Positions 34,810-45,251 are shown, counted from the first letter of the stretch. The stretch is 59,692 nucleotides of DNA from JBBQVK01 sp038211735 (GCA_038211735.1 JBBQVK010000003.1:1-59692), one strand, 5' to 3'. Notes: generated by a model not told the origin, from the letters alone. A program made the numbers and translations.

Positions 34810-35874
34810 ATGTCAAAAGAGAAGGTACTAGACGAAGCGTTGAAGGCAATTGAGAAGCAGTTTGGGAAAGGAGCCATAATGAGGCTTTGAAGCAACAAAA
34901 ACATGTGAGTTATCAACACGTTCCATAGTGGAGCGTACCTCTTAGATATTATCTTGGGAGGTGGATATCCAGAAGGAAGAGTAGTAGAGATTTATTGACC
35001 TGAGTCTTCAGGTAAAACAACAATTGCACTCCATGCAATTGCTGAAGTACAGAAGAGAGGAGAGACTGCAGCATTTATCGATGCAGAGCATGCACTCGAT
35101 CCAGATTATGCAGCTAAGTTGGGAGTCGATACAGAAAACTTACTCTTATCTCAACCAGACAATGGTGAGCAAGCGCTTCAGATCGCTGAAGAACTAGCTA
35201 AGACCGGCGCAATCAAATTGATCGTTATTGATTCAGTAGCAGCAATGGTACCAAGAGCTGAAGTAGAAGGCGATATGGGGGATAGTCATATGGGACTACA
35301 AGCTCGTATGATGTCACAAGGATTAAGAAAACTTACCTCTATCTTATCCAAAACAGGAACGACCATCATCTTCATCAATCAAATTCGTATGAAGATCGGT
35401 ATTATGTTCGGTAATCCAGAAACAACAACTGGAGGTAATGCATTGAAATTCTACGCATCACAACGTATTGATATCAGAAGAGGAGAGAAGATCGAAGAAG
35501 ATAAAGTACAAATTGGATATGTTGCTAGGATTAAGATAGTAAAAAATAAAGTCGCGCCTCCATTCAAAACAGCAGAGATCCCAGTCTTATTCAATCAAGG
35601 ATATGATCATATGACTGATATTATAGAAGCGGCACTCTTATTTGGTCTCATCACCAAGTCATGAGCGTTCTATACGCTCGGTAAAGAGAAATTCCAAGGT
35701 AGAGATAAAGCAGTAGCAGCCCTCAAGAAAGACGATAAACTTCGCGCATCACTCGAGACTGATATTCAAAACAATATCAAACAAATCCGTATAGGCAAGA
35801 AGGCAGTCCCAGAGACAGTTGCTGAAGTAGCGCCAGCCGATGTTGAGGAAGCTGGAGAGTTAGAGCAAGATTAA
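34810..35874 (+). CDS. recA: Recombinase A
   Basis: RecA binds single-stranded DNA and drives homologous pairing with ATP. Seen here: EKQFGKGAIMRL at the N-terminus, Walker A GPESSGKT at 63-70 with its first Gly encoded by UGA, AFIDAEHALDPDYA, DSVAAMVPRAEVEGDMGDSHMG, FINQIRMKIG and GNPETTTGGNALKFYAS. Further UGA codons fall at RL-G-S and KS-G-AFY, both usual Gly positions. Length 354 is normal. This gene is the clearest proof in the window that UGA means glycine. A terminator follows. Confidence 0.99.
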
Positions 35875-35894
35875 TTTATTATATAGAAATAACG

Positions 35895-35927
35895 AAAAAC
35901 CTCTGTACCACACAGAGGTTTTTTTGT
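35895..35927 (+). terminator. recA terminator, probably bidirectional
   Basis: A 12-bp stem AAAAACCTCTGT (35895-35906) / ACAGAGGTTTTT (35912-35923) with T tail on one strand and A/T run on the other. It lies between the convergent recA and thyA genes. Confidence 0.9.
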
Positions 35928-35949
35928 TTTTGCTTTTAGAAAGGCACGA

Positions 35950-36750
35950 TTACACCGCTACTTTTGCTTTAATAGCTGGATGGGACTTATAATCTTTAAA
36001 TTCAAAATCTTCTAACTCCAGATTAATCATATCTTCTAATGTATGTATCGCTTTCTTAATCTCTAATGTCGGCAAAGGTAGGGGTTCTCTTTTGAGTTGT
36101 TCGTTTACTTGATCTCGGTGGTCGCTATAAATATGTGCATCGCCTAACGTATGAGTAAAAACTCATGGAGTGTATCCTGTAATCTGGGCAATCATAGTCA
36201 ATAAGAGGCTATAAGATGCGATATTAAACGGCACGCCCAAAAACATATCAGCAGATCTTTGGTAGAGCTGCAGATTTATTTTTTTATTACTGGTATCTAC
36301 ATGGAATTGGATAAATGCATGGCACGGTGCTAATGCCATTTGATCTAACTGGGCAGGATTCCATGCACTAATAATAATACGCCTACTATTGGGGTCTTTT
36401 CTGATTAGATCGATTGCATTTGCTAGCTGATCAATTCCCTGACTGTTAAAGTTTCTTCGTTGGTGTCAGTAGACTGGGCCGAGGTCTCCATTTTCATCTG
36501 CCCATTCGTTTCGAATACGTACTCCATTGTCTTGGAGATACTTTACGTTCGTGTCACCTCTCAAAATCCAGAGCAGTTCACATACAATCGATTTTGTGTG
36601 AAGTTTTTTTGTAGTAACGAGTGGAAATCATTCTGTAAGATCATACTTGGTCTGTGCGCCAAAAATACTTCTAGTCCCTGTTCATGTTCTGTCTTGTTGG
36701 TTAGTCCCCTCATTTTTAATTTTTTGCATAAGGTCCAAGTATTGACGCAT
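35950..36750 (-). CDS. thyA: Thymidylate synthase
   Basis: Converts dUMP and methylene-THF to dTMP and dihydrofolate. Seen: DRTGTGT with UGA-Gly at residue 23, LLWILRGDTNVKYL, the PVYGHQ motif with UGA-Gly, catalytic Cys143 in LAPCHAF, RSADMFLGVPFNIASY and the C-terminal HPAIKAKVAV. Length 266 is standard. In the usual HQWR the Trp is Arg here (HQRRN). The product dihydrofolate is recycled by the folA product encoded 1.3 kb upstream on the same strand. Confidence 0.97.
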
Positions 36751-36836
36751 GGGAGCTATGTTTAGGAAGTAAAAAGTATGCGATTTAATTTGCTAAGATC
36801 TGACATGGGTGTTGTATATATAATATAAGGTATTCA

Positions 36837-37943
36837 CTAATAAATGGTAGGTATTTTGATAGACTCATAGGATTTAGCTATTTTTTCGAAAGACTCTCTG
36901 GAACGAAACTTATTTTCATTTGTAGCAATTGAATCTGCAAAGTATATTCCTTGTGTTAGTCAATCTTCTATTGCAGTTGTGTTATCTTGGAAGAATTTCC
37001 TTACTGGTCCGAGATCTAATGGTTTATATGAGTGTAATTCCAAAGTTTTTGGGTCTATCAGTGAATAAGAATTGTTTGCCAAGATATTTTCGACCACAAG
37101 AGCAATCAGTTGAGGTCAAAGCAACTCTCCAGAGTTAAAGTACTGAGGATTTTTCATAGAACTAAATCCATTTTTAATGTATCCTAACATCTCGCCGAGC
37201 TTAAAAAGTGTTTTTCTTCACTCGTAGTATTTGAATAATAGAGGCATTAATCGATATTCTTCTTGCGTGTATGGGATACGTGCCTGGATCATATCGTTCA
37301 CTACTTTGTGGCCTTCAAGAGCTCCGCCGTCTTCTTTTTTTGCAAAAGCGAATACATCCCCTATATCTGCGTGTTTTTCAGGAAGATCGTGTACTGTATG
37401 GAATAACTCCAACAATATACGTTGAGTCGGATTGATTATTCACTCTTCTAATAATGGATCTAGATATTCAGGCATATATCGTTGGTGTTGATGCATTAAG
37501 TGAGAAAACACGTCACCGTCTTCTTGAACAGATCTATAAGATCTATTATTGTAACGTATCTCTCGGAATGGAAGTCGAGTCATACAGTTTCGCTTTTTGC
37601 TCATAATACTTTCTATTTCAACATTGAATAACTGTCATTTGGTGATGTTGTTGAATTCTATAATATACTTATCAAAAGTAAATTCTTGTTTAACCGCTTT
37701 ATTTATAAATAAGATATCACCAATCTCGTCCTTATATGTTTGTCAATGTTGAAGACGGCCTAAGTATCTTATAAGCGTTCAAACGCTTTTTTCTATTTCG
37801 AGAGGCAATATTTGGCCATTATGCAAATAACGAACTACGCTAGAGAGCTCGTGTTTGTAAATATGTATGAGTTGTTCATTCTTAGATTGAAGTCACTTTG
37901 GATCAATTCTTTCTAAGAGTTCTGCTGGAGTAAAATCTCACAT
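36837..37943 (-). CDS. Hypothetical protein between folA and thyA, 368 aa
   Basis: ATG 37943 is 30 nt after a good minus-strand promoter; the frame crosses at least eight UGA-Gly codons to TAG at 36837. It is soluble-looking, with His/Asp-rich stretches (MHQHQRYMPEYLDPLLEE; HTVHDLPEKHADIGD) that hint at a metal-dependent or HD-like fold, but no motif is complete enough to name. It lies 86 nt upstream of thyA with no clear promoter between, so the two are probably cotranscribed. A link with nucleotide or folate metabolism is only suggested by position. Confidence 0.7.
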
Positions 37944-37972
37944 ACCAAATAAAGCATTATAAACATAATCTG

Positions 37973-38000
37973 TTTATACATTACTTGTAATATATGTCAA
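37973..38000 (-). promoter_or_regulatory. Promoter for 368-aa gene and probably thyA
   Basis: On the minus strand: TTGACA (38000-37995), 16-nt spacer, TATAAA (37978-37973); ATG 37943 is 30 nt downstream. Confidence 0.75.
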
Positions 38001-38038
38001 TATATTGTATATTCCTTATAGAAACTTTAAAAAGCAAA

Positions 38039-38518
38039 CTATTCCACTCGTTTTCTTCTATATGTCACAAAGTCCATCTCGCTGCTAAAGTTTTCTCTAT
38101 CAACTTCTTCGAAATGTTCTTCGAAGGCAGGGAAGAACGTATCTCCTTCATAGGACCTTTTTATCTGAGTGAGATAGAGCCGTTGCGCTTTATCTATAAA
38201 ATATTCAAACAATGTTCCTCATCCTATTACGAACAGCTCATCTTCTTGATCAAGCTCGTCTTCTAACATATCGAGTGCCGACTGTGGATCAGTATATGTT
38301 TCAACCTCCTGAAATTTTGCGCTTCTACTGATGACGATATTTCTTCTGTAGGGGAGCGGTTCTTCTAGCGATTCGTATGTATTTCTGCCCATCATAACGA
38401 CAGTATCCATCGTAAGCGTTTTAAATCTTTGCAAGTCGTCAGGATAGTACCAAGGTAATTTATTATCTATCCCTATGGTACGGTTTTCTGCCATTGCGGC
38501 TATTATGCAAATTATCAT
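38039..38518 (-). CDS. folA: Dihydrofolate reductase
   Basis: Reduces dihydrofolate to tetrahydrofolate with NADPH. Seen: MIICIIAAMAENRTIG, KLPWYYPDDLQRFK, VVMMGRNTYESL, NIVISR, and the FVIGGGTLFEYF motif in which one Gly is UGA. ATG 38518 was chosen because it starts the family's first strand; an upstream TTG at 38536 is less likely. Length 159 is typical. A minus-strand promoter (TTGAAA 38594-38589, N16, TATAAG 38572-38567) lies upstream. It pairs functionally with thyA. Confidence 0.95.
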
Positions 38519-38689
38519 GGAGAAGTTGGCGAACAAGTAAAGAAATCACCTACTTTTATCTCCGCCCTTATAGCACTTTATGAATGCTTTTCAACTATAC
38601 CTCAAAGAATTTTTAAATGGCTTATAACAGGGGATTTACCGAGCATAATGCGGCAACAATCGAAGCCTACTATAGAATGTTTAATAAAG

Positions 38690-38718
38690 TTGTAAATTAG
38701 TTGGTAGATGACTATACT
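38690..38718 (+). promoter_or_regulatory. Promoter for the 242-aa acidic repeat protein
   Basis: TTGTAA (38690-38695), 17-nt spacer, TATACT (38713-38718); ATG 38749 is 31 nt downstream, which decides this start over TTG 38701. Confidence 0.6.
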
Positions 38719-38748
38719 TACTATAGTTCTATTTATTATCAGCGTAGT

Positions 38749-39477
38749 ATGACAACGATAATAGCTCCTGAAGATACGTTTTTGGATAATGGGAAGTACG
38801 ATATGTTTTTTGAAAGCGTAGAGAGATCTTTCGATGATTTTTTGAATGAAATAGAAGATGTACACCCGACGTGGACCAACTTAAGGAAGAGATTGGTAGG
38901 AATGTTTGTTGCAAAAAACTATGAGAGTGTTTTATCTTATTTGGAGAGCAATAAAGGGCGCTTCAAAGAAGTACATTCTTATACTAGCATCTTAAAGGAT
39001 ATCAGGAGATTGGCAGAGTGACATGAAATGAGGAACCAATTCTTTTTTACTATAAAAGCAGAGCTATTAAACATATTTGATAATGTTTATGAAAGCGAGG
39101 GCGAAGGAGGAGGTAAAGATCCGGGAGAAAGAAAGAGTAAAGATGAAAACGAAAGCGTAAATGGAAACGAAAGTGAACATGAAAACGAAAGTGAACATGA
39201 AAACGAAGGCGAAAACAGTAACGAAAGCGAAAACGAAAACGAAAATGGGAGCAGAGATAAAAATACCGCCGTTACCCAAATGATGACATGGCTGGAGAAA
39301 CATCCTTACCTGTCGGATTGGAAAAAAATGTTAAAGGGGAACGAGAGAACTATCTTCAACACTCAACAACAATTGTGTACCCACCTAACAAATGAAGAAG
39401 TAAAAGTAGTGTATCAGTGAGTTATCCGCCGTATTAGCGATACCGAAAAAAAATCAAATAATATTTGAAGAATTTAA
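38749..39477 (+). CDS. Hypothetical protein with Glu/Asn repeat region, 242 aa
   Basis: The N-terminal ~115 residues are helical and charged (FLDNGKYDMFFESVERSFDD). Residues ~130-168 are a low-complexity run of NESEHE/ENE units encoded by near-identical GAA-AAC/AGT codons. The C-terminal ~70 residues are again helical. UGA-Gly occurs at three sites, one near the end (39418). No signal peptide or membrane segment. It ends 4 nt from the convergent queA stop. Not recognised. Confidence 0.7.
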
Positions 39478-39481
39478 TTTT

Positions 39482-40639
39482 CTACTTACGTATCCACATC
39501 GCATCACCGAAACTATAGAACTTATAATTCTTTCCGATTGCGTGAGCGTAAAGTTTTTTCATCTCATCATATCACATAAATCCTGCTACGAGCATTAGCA
39601 ATGAACTTTTCGGTAGATGAAAGTTGGTTAGTAGCTCGTCGACGATAAGGAAGGTAAATCAAGGGTAGATATAGAGTTTTGACTCTAGGAGAAAGGAGTT
39701 GGTCTGCTCATTGTAGGTGATGCTTTGGAGATATTTATCCGTAAGCGATTCTTTTTGATCTTGAATCAGTCAGTCCCGAAACGCCACAACTTCTTTGGGA
39801 AATCGCGACCCCTTTTGTTGTTCAGAAATTCTTTGCCGAGCAAAAGGGAGTGTTTCTAATGTTCTCGCAACAGTCGTTCATACTGCCAAAATAGTTTTGC
39901 TGGCTAGTTTTGCTTGTGCAATTTTTGTAAACGCATCTGGAGTTACTTCTATCTGTTCGCTATGAATGTTGTAGGTTGTAATGTCTTGCGTATCGACTTG
40001 TTTAAATGTTCCTAATCCGACATGCAAAACCACATTGAGTGTTTCTATTTTTTTTGCTAATAATTTATCAAGGAGTGGTTGCGTGAAATGAAGCGATGCG
40101 GTAGGAGCTGCAACTGAACCTGGTTGTTGCGCGAAGATTGGTTGATATGGAGAAGCTTTAGTTTCATCATAAGAAATATATGGAGGCAACGGCATCTGTC
40201 CATGCTGTTCCAATACTTCTAAAATTGGATGCGAGCAACGCAAACGTCTTCCCTCATTAGTCATTGCTTCAACCATAAAACTAATTTCATCGTTGAGTGA
40301 AACGGTTTCTCCTACGATAAACTTTTTCCCTGGTCTGACTAACGCATCGAATGTGTACGGATCGTTAGCATGCAAATAAAATATCTCTCACTCTTTCTGT
40401 GGAGCATTTTCTGATTCTGGAAAATGAATGGGGATTCTTGCTTTGAGGACTTTGGAGGTATTGAAGACAATAAGGGTCGATGGATCGAGTAGGTCGGGTA
40501 GTTGATTGAAGGTTTCGTCTGCTGTTTCCTGGGTAGTTTTGTTATAGAGCAAAAGCTTACAGCTATCGGCTGGATCTGCGAGTGTCTGAGCTATTAGCTC
40601 AGGCGGGAGGCTGTAATCGTAGTCCTCTAACTTCAACAT
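39482..40639 (-). CDS. queA: S-adenosylmethionine:tRNA ribosyltransferase-isomerase
   Basis: Transfers the ribosyl group of SAM to preQ1 at position 34 of tRNAs, the penultimate step of queuosine synthesis. Seen: DYDYSLPPELIAQ, FNTSKVLKARI, QPIFAQQPGSVAAPTASLHFT, VVLHVGLGTFKQV, HSEQIEV, TNFHLPKSSLLMLVAGF. UGA-Gly occurs at PQKE-G-EIF and at AV-G-TT, the latter a usual Gly (VGTT). ATG 40639 was chosen by the family's N-terminus; ATG 40654, five codons upstream, is also possible. The length of 385 is slightly above the usual ~345-360. The window's tRNA-Asn(GUU) and tRNA-Asp(GUC) are possible substrates. Confidence 0.96.
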
Positions 40640-40701
40640 TCTAAGCTTATACATAAGAAGAGGAGAAACGCTATACGATAAGCGCTATCTAGCAAAATGT
40701 C

Positions 40702-40729
40702 TTGACATTAGCAAGGAATTAATTATAAG
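40702..40729 (+). promoter_or_regulatory. Promoter for the 164-aa gene
   Basis: TTGACA (40702-40707), 16-nt spacer, TATAAG (40724-40729); ATG 40765 is 36 nt downstream. Confidence 0.8.
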
Positions 40730-40764
40730 TCTGCTATATCTACTTTAATTTTTATGTCAACAAT

Positions 40765-41259
40765 ATGGGATTAAACGAAAGAGAAACGCTTCCAGCAAAG
40801 GATGTAACAATGATGTATCCTATAGACCTAGAAGAAGAGGTGAAGGACAAAGCAGGAGAAGGAAACTCTAAACTTACTAAGTTATTGCAAAACACGCCTC
40901 TTACCCAAAAGATTATCCGTGTGGATGCAAAACTTTTGCAAAATATTGGATTTGATCCAAGAGCAGAACTTGATGATACTATACAAAATAGTCTCGATCA
41001 GGAAAGAAATCTTAGAATGAATGCTATATCACAAGAAGATAGAGTTGAGAGTAATAATACCGCCGAAGTAAATGGTATTGCAATTTATAGTGCTCAAGAA
41101 GTATTGGATTTATTGGATAATGTAGAAGCTCCTACTAAAGTAGAAAAATCGTTTTCTCCAGAATTTGCTGATGGGAGAAGTGCAGGGAAGTTTGGTAAAA
41201 ACAAAGATCGGAGAAAAGATCAGAATACTGCAGCAAAAAACGCTAAGAGGAAAAGTTAG
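40765..41259 (+). CDS. Hypothetical protein, 164 aa, basic C-terminus
   Basis: It has no UGA and ends at TAG. It is helical and charged, with LAxDLLDNVE-like Leu-rich segments in the middle and a strongly basic tail (KNKDRRKDQNTAAKNAKRKS) that could bind nucleic acid or acidic partners. No membrane segment. It opens an island of small orphan genes each with its own promoter (40.7-50.4 kb). Its N-terminus MGLNERE resembles the start of the 44766 protein (MGLEETNEDE). Not recognised. Confidence 0.7.
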   Translation: MGLNERETLPAKDVTMMYPIDLEEEVKDKAGEGNSKLTKLLQNTPLTQKIIRVDAKLLQNIGFDPRAELDDTIQNSLDQERNLRMNAISQEDRVESNNTAEVNGIAIYSAQEVLDLLDNVEAPTKVEKSFSPEFADGRSAGKFGKNKDRRKDQNTAAKNAKRKS

Positions 41260-41325
41260 TTTTGTGATTATAGTATATCGGTTTTTTGTTCTATGTTTTT
41301 TTTATTCTATTGAAAATTATTTCTC

Positions 41326-42597
41326 TTACTGAGGAACTCCTTCGCCACCTGGTCCACCACCTGCTGGGGGAGGGAGGACTGTACAACTAGGATATGCAAA
41401 GGTAAACTCTGATGGAGTGCCATTGAAATCATGCCAGATGCCATCGCCACACTCTCTTCGTTGGCGGATACAGGTATCGCTTCCATCTCCAGGGAGTGCT
41501 TGTACCTCAGCACTTTGGTAGAGGGTTAATGAACCTCCATGTGGTATCTGTATGTCTCCAGGAGCGGTACATCACTTAGGAGCCGCTACTTCACATGCAC
41601 AGTAACTTCCTGCCTCAGGAGAAAGTAGTCCGTCATTACATACGCTATGGATACTTATATCAGCACATGAGTTGGAAGAGCTGTACGCGACACTATTGTT
41701 AGGGTAGCTCGTGATCATTTCCCCATTACCTACCGAACCACACAAACTCGTACATCCCAATGGATCACGCGTCCCACATGTTGGATATACTGCAACTTTC
41801 ACTTCTTCTCCTATATCGTCTTGTGTACCATATCTGATAGCTCCATATGCACAGGTAACAGTTTTTGATTCGCATGTTTCTCCTTCAAGAACAGCACTCT
41901 GTAAATAGACGGTAGATGTTCTTCCTGGTTCTCGCACAACTCCTCCTCGTGGAGAAGGGCAGTTGAACGCTTTATTTTCAGTACTTATTTCTTCTGAAGG
42001 AGTAGTTGTTGTTGTAACAACGGGTGGCTGTTCCTGTGCAACTGGTTGTTCCTGCGCAACTGGTTGTATAGGCTCGACAGGAGCAGGATTATTTGTATCG
42101 CTTCTATTCTCACAACTTCCGTACATAAATTGCTCATCTCCATCTACGACACCATCCATACAATTTCTAGATTGAGAAATACAAATTCGTTGTCAGTTGG
42201 AAAGCTCTCCTGCATTGTAAAATATTTTGGTCGATCCATCAGCTACCATCTCTCCATTCACTTCACAATTATTTGGTGTATCTAACTGACAAGTTGCAAA
42301 AGGAAGTGGCTGTTCATCGTTAAGCCGTGTTCCATTGTTGCAGGCAGATGTTTTACTTATGCAAGGTTGTGTTGTATTCCCAGTTGGTCACGCAAAAGAA
42401 AGTATAGACTCGCCATGCTTAGCTGTCGTCGACCAAGGTGTCGCACAAGAACGGCCATCAGAGCCTGGAGCAGGACAAGATGTTGCGCTGCAAGATCACT
42501 CGCCTCCAGAGATAGAGAAAATTCCGCTTTGCTCTCATGCCAATATCGCAATCGCCGTCAAAATTACCGTAGCTAGTACCGTAAGTGCAGTTTTCAT
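41326..42597 (-). CDS. Secreted Cys-rich modular protein, 423 aa
   Basis: ATG 42597 begins a signal peptide (MKTALTVLATVILTAIAILA, then UGA-Gly). The mature protein contains repeated Cys-bounded modules, e.g. CISQSRNCMDG, CESKTVTCAYG, SVCNDGL and CIRQRRECGDG, in which a CxxxxxxCxxG core is followed by a polar stretch and one or two more Cys. A Pro/Thr/Gln linker lies at ~170-205 with two tandem PVAQEQ units. It ends in a Gly/Pro-rich tail before TAA 41326. The many paired Cys suggest disulphide-linked surface modules. The role is unknown; adhesion or binding is plausible. Confidence 0.8.
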
Positions 42598-42700
42598 AGA
42601 AAACTTTCAAGAGAATAAAACACTCTTTCTTATTAGGCATTTGTAAGGGGTTTGCAAGAGAAGCGAGCTCCGAAATGCTATTGTTTGTTGTCTGCGGAAT

Positions 42701-42729
42701 TTGACATATTAGTAACTTATAGATATAAT
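42701..42729 (+). promoter_or_regulatory. Promoter for 42788 and the frameshift gene
   Basis: TTGACA (42701-42706), 17-nt spacer, TATAAT (42724-42729), perfect consensus; the first ATG is at 42788. Confidence 0.85.
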
Positions 42730-42787
42730 CTTTATATTGAAAATAGATCTTCTATTGAGAGATTTCATTTAATAAAATTGAACCCAA

Positions 42788-42955
42788 ATGAGTACAAATT
42801 CACCTGCACAGAAAAGATTGCAAGAAGCAAAAGACAGATTGGATGCAGTAAAAAGAATGAAACACGCTGCATTAAGATTAATCCAAAAAGGGCAAGAATT
42901 TTTGCAAAAAAGAGAGGAGATGAAAGATGAAGAACAGAAACTTTTAAATTTCTAA
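42788..42955 (+). CDS. Small basic helical protein, 55 aa
   Basis: ATG 42788 to TAA 42953-42955, 59 nt after a consensus promoter and 10 nt before the next gene. The sequence is one long amphipathic helix (QKRLQEAKDRLDAVKRMKHA, ending in EEQKLLNF). It has no UGA. Position and spacing suggest a real gene translated with the downstream frameshift gene. Function unknown. Confidence 0.65.
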   Translation: MSTNSPAQKRLQEAKDRLDAVKRMKHAALRLIQKGQEFLQKREEMKDEEQKLLNF

Positions 42956-42965
42956 TTTCAATAAA

Positions 42966-43904
42966 ATGACATTTGAAGATTCTCAAAGACAATATGAAAA
43001 CTTTAGAAAAAGTACTGATATTGTAGATCCTGATGAAAGAAGTATCGATGAAAAAGATGTAGCTAAGCTTGCTGAAATATATGAAAAAGAAGCTAGCGAA
43101 ATTATTGCATCGCTTGTAGGAGATGTAATGAAGTTTCTTGAGAACACTAAAAAAAGTATTTTGGAAGATGCATGAGGGTCAGACGCTGCCGAAGCCGAAA
43201 AAATCGCATCAGAAATCACTAACTATATAAAAGACATTAATGGGTTGGAATGATGATCAAGTGGTGGATGAAATGAAAGTAGTAATGTAAACAACACAAC
43301 TAATATGTCCTGAGACGGGATTAATACCTGATGATGAAATGTAGATATACCTGGTCTACCACCACCAGCAAAGGACATACAATATCAGGACGGGATAGGT
43401 TTGAATGCAAGTAGATCAGAAAATGAAAATCAGAAAATATATCAGTGAGGTATCCAATACGGGACTACCATCGACAATGGTACCAAGATCTCTGCGTGAG
43501 TGGCAGTAGTACAAAATGAAGCAGAGGGCGGATCTGCTAACACTGTATGAGCTAATGTTGTAATTAATACTAAGGGGAACGTTAAAAACTTAACAAAGGC
43601 ATGAGAAAGAACGGCCGTAGTAAACGACAGCGTTAATGATAAAAAGAAAGTACTTGATGCTGGTAATGCTGAGGCACGTTCGAAAGCATTAAATGACTCT
43701 ATTTCTGTAAAAAGAAATATTCAAAAGGCAATGATAAGTATCGGGATTGAAGAGTCTTCAATTAATATCGATCGTTTCGGTGATGAAAAATATTGGACTG
43801 AACTATCACTGAAAGCAAACGATGAGATGTATAACAAAATTCAAAAGAACGTTTTCCCCTTAAAGAACGAATTAGTTAGGCTTGAAGCATTAGCAAAAAA
43901 CTAG
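42966..43904 (+). CDS. Hypothetical protein, 312 aa, zero-frame product of a probable -1 frameshift gene
   Basis: Starts ATG 42966. Residues ~1-95 are helical and acidic; ~95-140 are Gly/Asn/Ser-rich with runs of UGA-Gly; ~150-230 are mixed; ~230-312 are again helical (LKNELVRLEALAKN). It ends at TAG 43902-43904. The four codons before the stop read TTA GCA AAA AAC, so A-AAA-AAC (43895-43901) sits exactly in the phase of a -1 slippery heptamer, and the -1 frame is open for a further 194 codons to 44485. The joined sequence (LEALAKKLESQSK) keeps the coiled-coil pattern, so the longer form is likely the intact protein. Confidence 0.75.
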
Positions 43905-44485
43905 AGAGTCAGTCTAAACCTTTAGGTGGTACTAATCATAAGGAAGTAGCAAATAACTTATGATCTATAACAACCATCTGACTGACTCATACTAAGGAGG
44001 TACAATACCAATGAGACGAAATACTAAATTTTAATAGTATTGGATTGTGAACGTCTTATGAAAGACAAATTGGTATTCTCCACATAGATGCTGCGCTATC
44101 AGCACAGATAGATCAGGTAGATAAAATAACTATAGTAGATTGACTGCGTAATGATGAACAAATACAAAAGACAATGCAACGATGTGCGGGAGCAAACACT
44201 GCAATTAATACATGAGATCGAAAATTTATAGCAAAGTATAAACTACAATTTCATGACAACAAATGGAACGAACAAACTATTCAATTAAATGCAGAACGCT
44301 CTTGAAAGAAATTTACTACATATGTCACAGGGCATGCGGATTTTTGAAGCGAGAAGAGCATGCAATACGAAGTTACTTGATGAGTAAAATCTCTTAAGAA
44401 TGCGAAGGTCGCACGACAGGTCGGAATCCGTTATACAAGCGAATGAAAATTCTATCCTCAGATATCGGTCGGGAAACAATTCTAA
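43901..44485 (+). CDS. -1-frame extension of the 42966 gene (about 194 codons)
   Basis: From CTA at 43901 the -1 frame is open to TAA 44483-44485 with about eleven UGA-Gly codons and no ATG near its start, so it has no obvious start of its own. The sequence is strand-rich with alternating polar and hydrophobic residues (SYERQIGILHIDAAL, KFIAKYKLQFHD, FTTYVTG, IGIRYTSEGKFYPQISVGKQF), like a beta-sheet or barrel domain. It would be reached by a -1 shift on A-AAA-AAC. Alternatively the A6 run has suffered an indel and this is the cut-off 3' part of a broken gene. Confidence 0.65.
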
Positions 44486-44704
44486 CATATATACCAATTT
44501 TGAGTTTACTCCATTGAGAGTTGCAGCAAGACTTTCCGCTCTCAGACAGGCTTTTTCATAAAATCTAAACTCATTTTAATTAGCAATTATTACTCTATAT
44601 AAAAGCTAAAACTAAATTAGCAATAGGATATAACAATACAATTGGCTTCTATCCGCAGATTTGAATAAGTAAAAGATTATAATTTCTATTTTTCCCAGTT
44701 CTAA

Positions 44705-44732
44705 TTGACAACTGCAAAATAACTACTATACA
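44705..44732 (+). promoter_or_regulatory. Promoter for the 161-aa gene
   Basis: TTGACA (44705-44710), 16-nt spacer, TATACA (44727-44732); ATG 44766 is 34 nt downstream. The gap 44486-44704 holds no gene. Confidence 0.8.
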
Positions 44733-44765
44733 TTTTTTAGTAGATTTAATTTTTTACAATATGAA

Positions 44766-45251
44766 ATGGGCTTAGAAGAGACTAACGAAGACGAGAAAGA
44801 CGCAAAAAGATGAGCGCATACCTATCCAAGAAATTGACTCAAACCAAGCGGTAAGAGAGTGTCTCGTTTAGGACCTGGTTGAAGAACTCCGTCATTTTTC
44901 CCTACAGGTCGTCGTACAACACCAGGCGCATATAGACCAGAACACCAAATAAAGGAAGAGACGACTGAACAAACATTGATAGCACTTAATGATGATGCAA
45001 AACATACATTGCAATATTATCTTGAAAGGGAGTTGGAGCTCTATGAAAAGCAAAAATCTCGTTATCTTAGATCAGTAATAAATCTTCAAGCCGCACTTCC
45101 CAAATATATCGAAGCGGGTCTAGTCGAGCAGGTAAAAAGTACGCAGGAGATCATAGAAATATATGAATCTATGATAAACTCTTATACCGCACAAGAGGAG
45201 GTAATAAAGATAAATATTCATGCTGTAACAAAAGGAGCTATCCTTTCCTAG
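44766..45251 (+). CDS. Hypothetical protein, 161 aa, basic N-terminus and coiled coil
   Basis: ATG 44766 was chosen by promoter spacing; an ATG five bases earlier (44761) meets TAG after four codons. Residues 1-55 are Gly/Pro/Arg-rich (RLGPGGRTPSFFPTGRR) and probably disordered, with UGA-Gly codons. Residues ~65-155 are a helical coiled coil. No signal peptide. It is followed 55 nt later by a gene of the same build (Pro/Gly N-terminus plus coiled coil). Not recognised. Confidence 0.7.

Noticed and set aside
34990..35000. UGA as Trp or selenocysteine
   Set aside because: The RecA, ThyA, GltX and methyltransferase positions are invariant Gly sites; TGG is used for Trp in the same genes.
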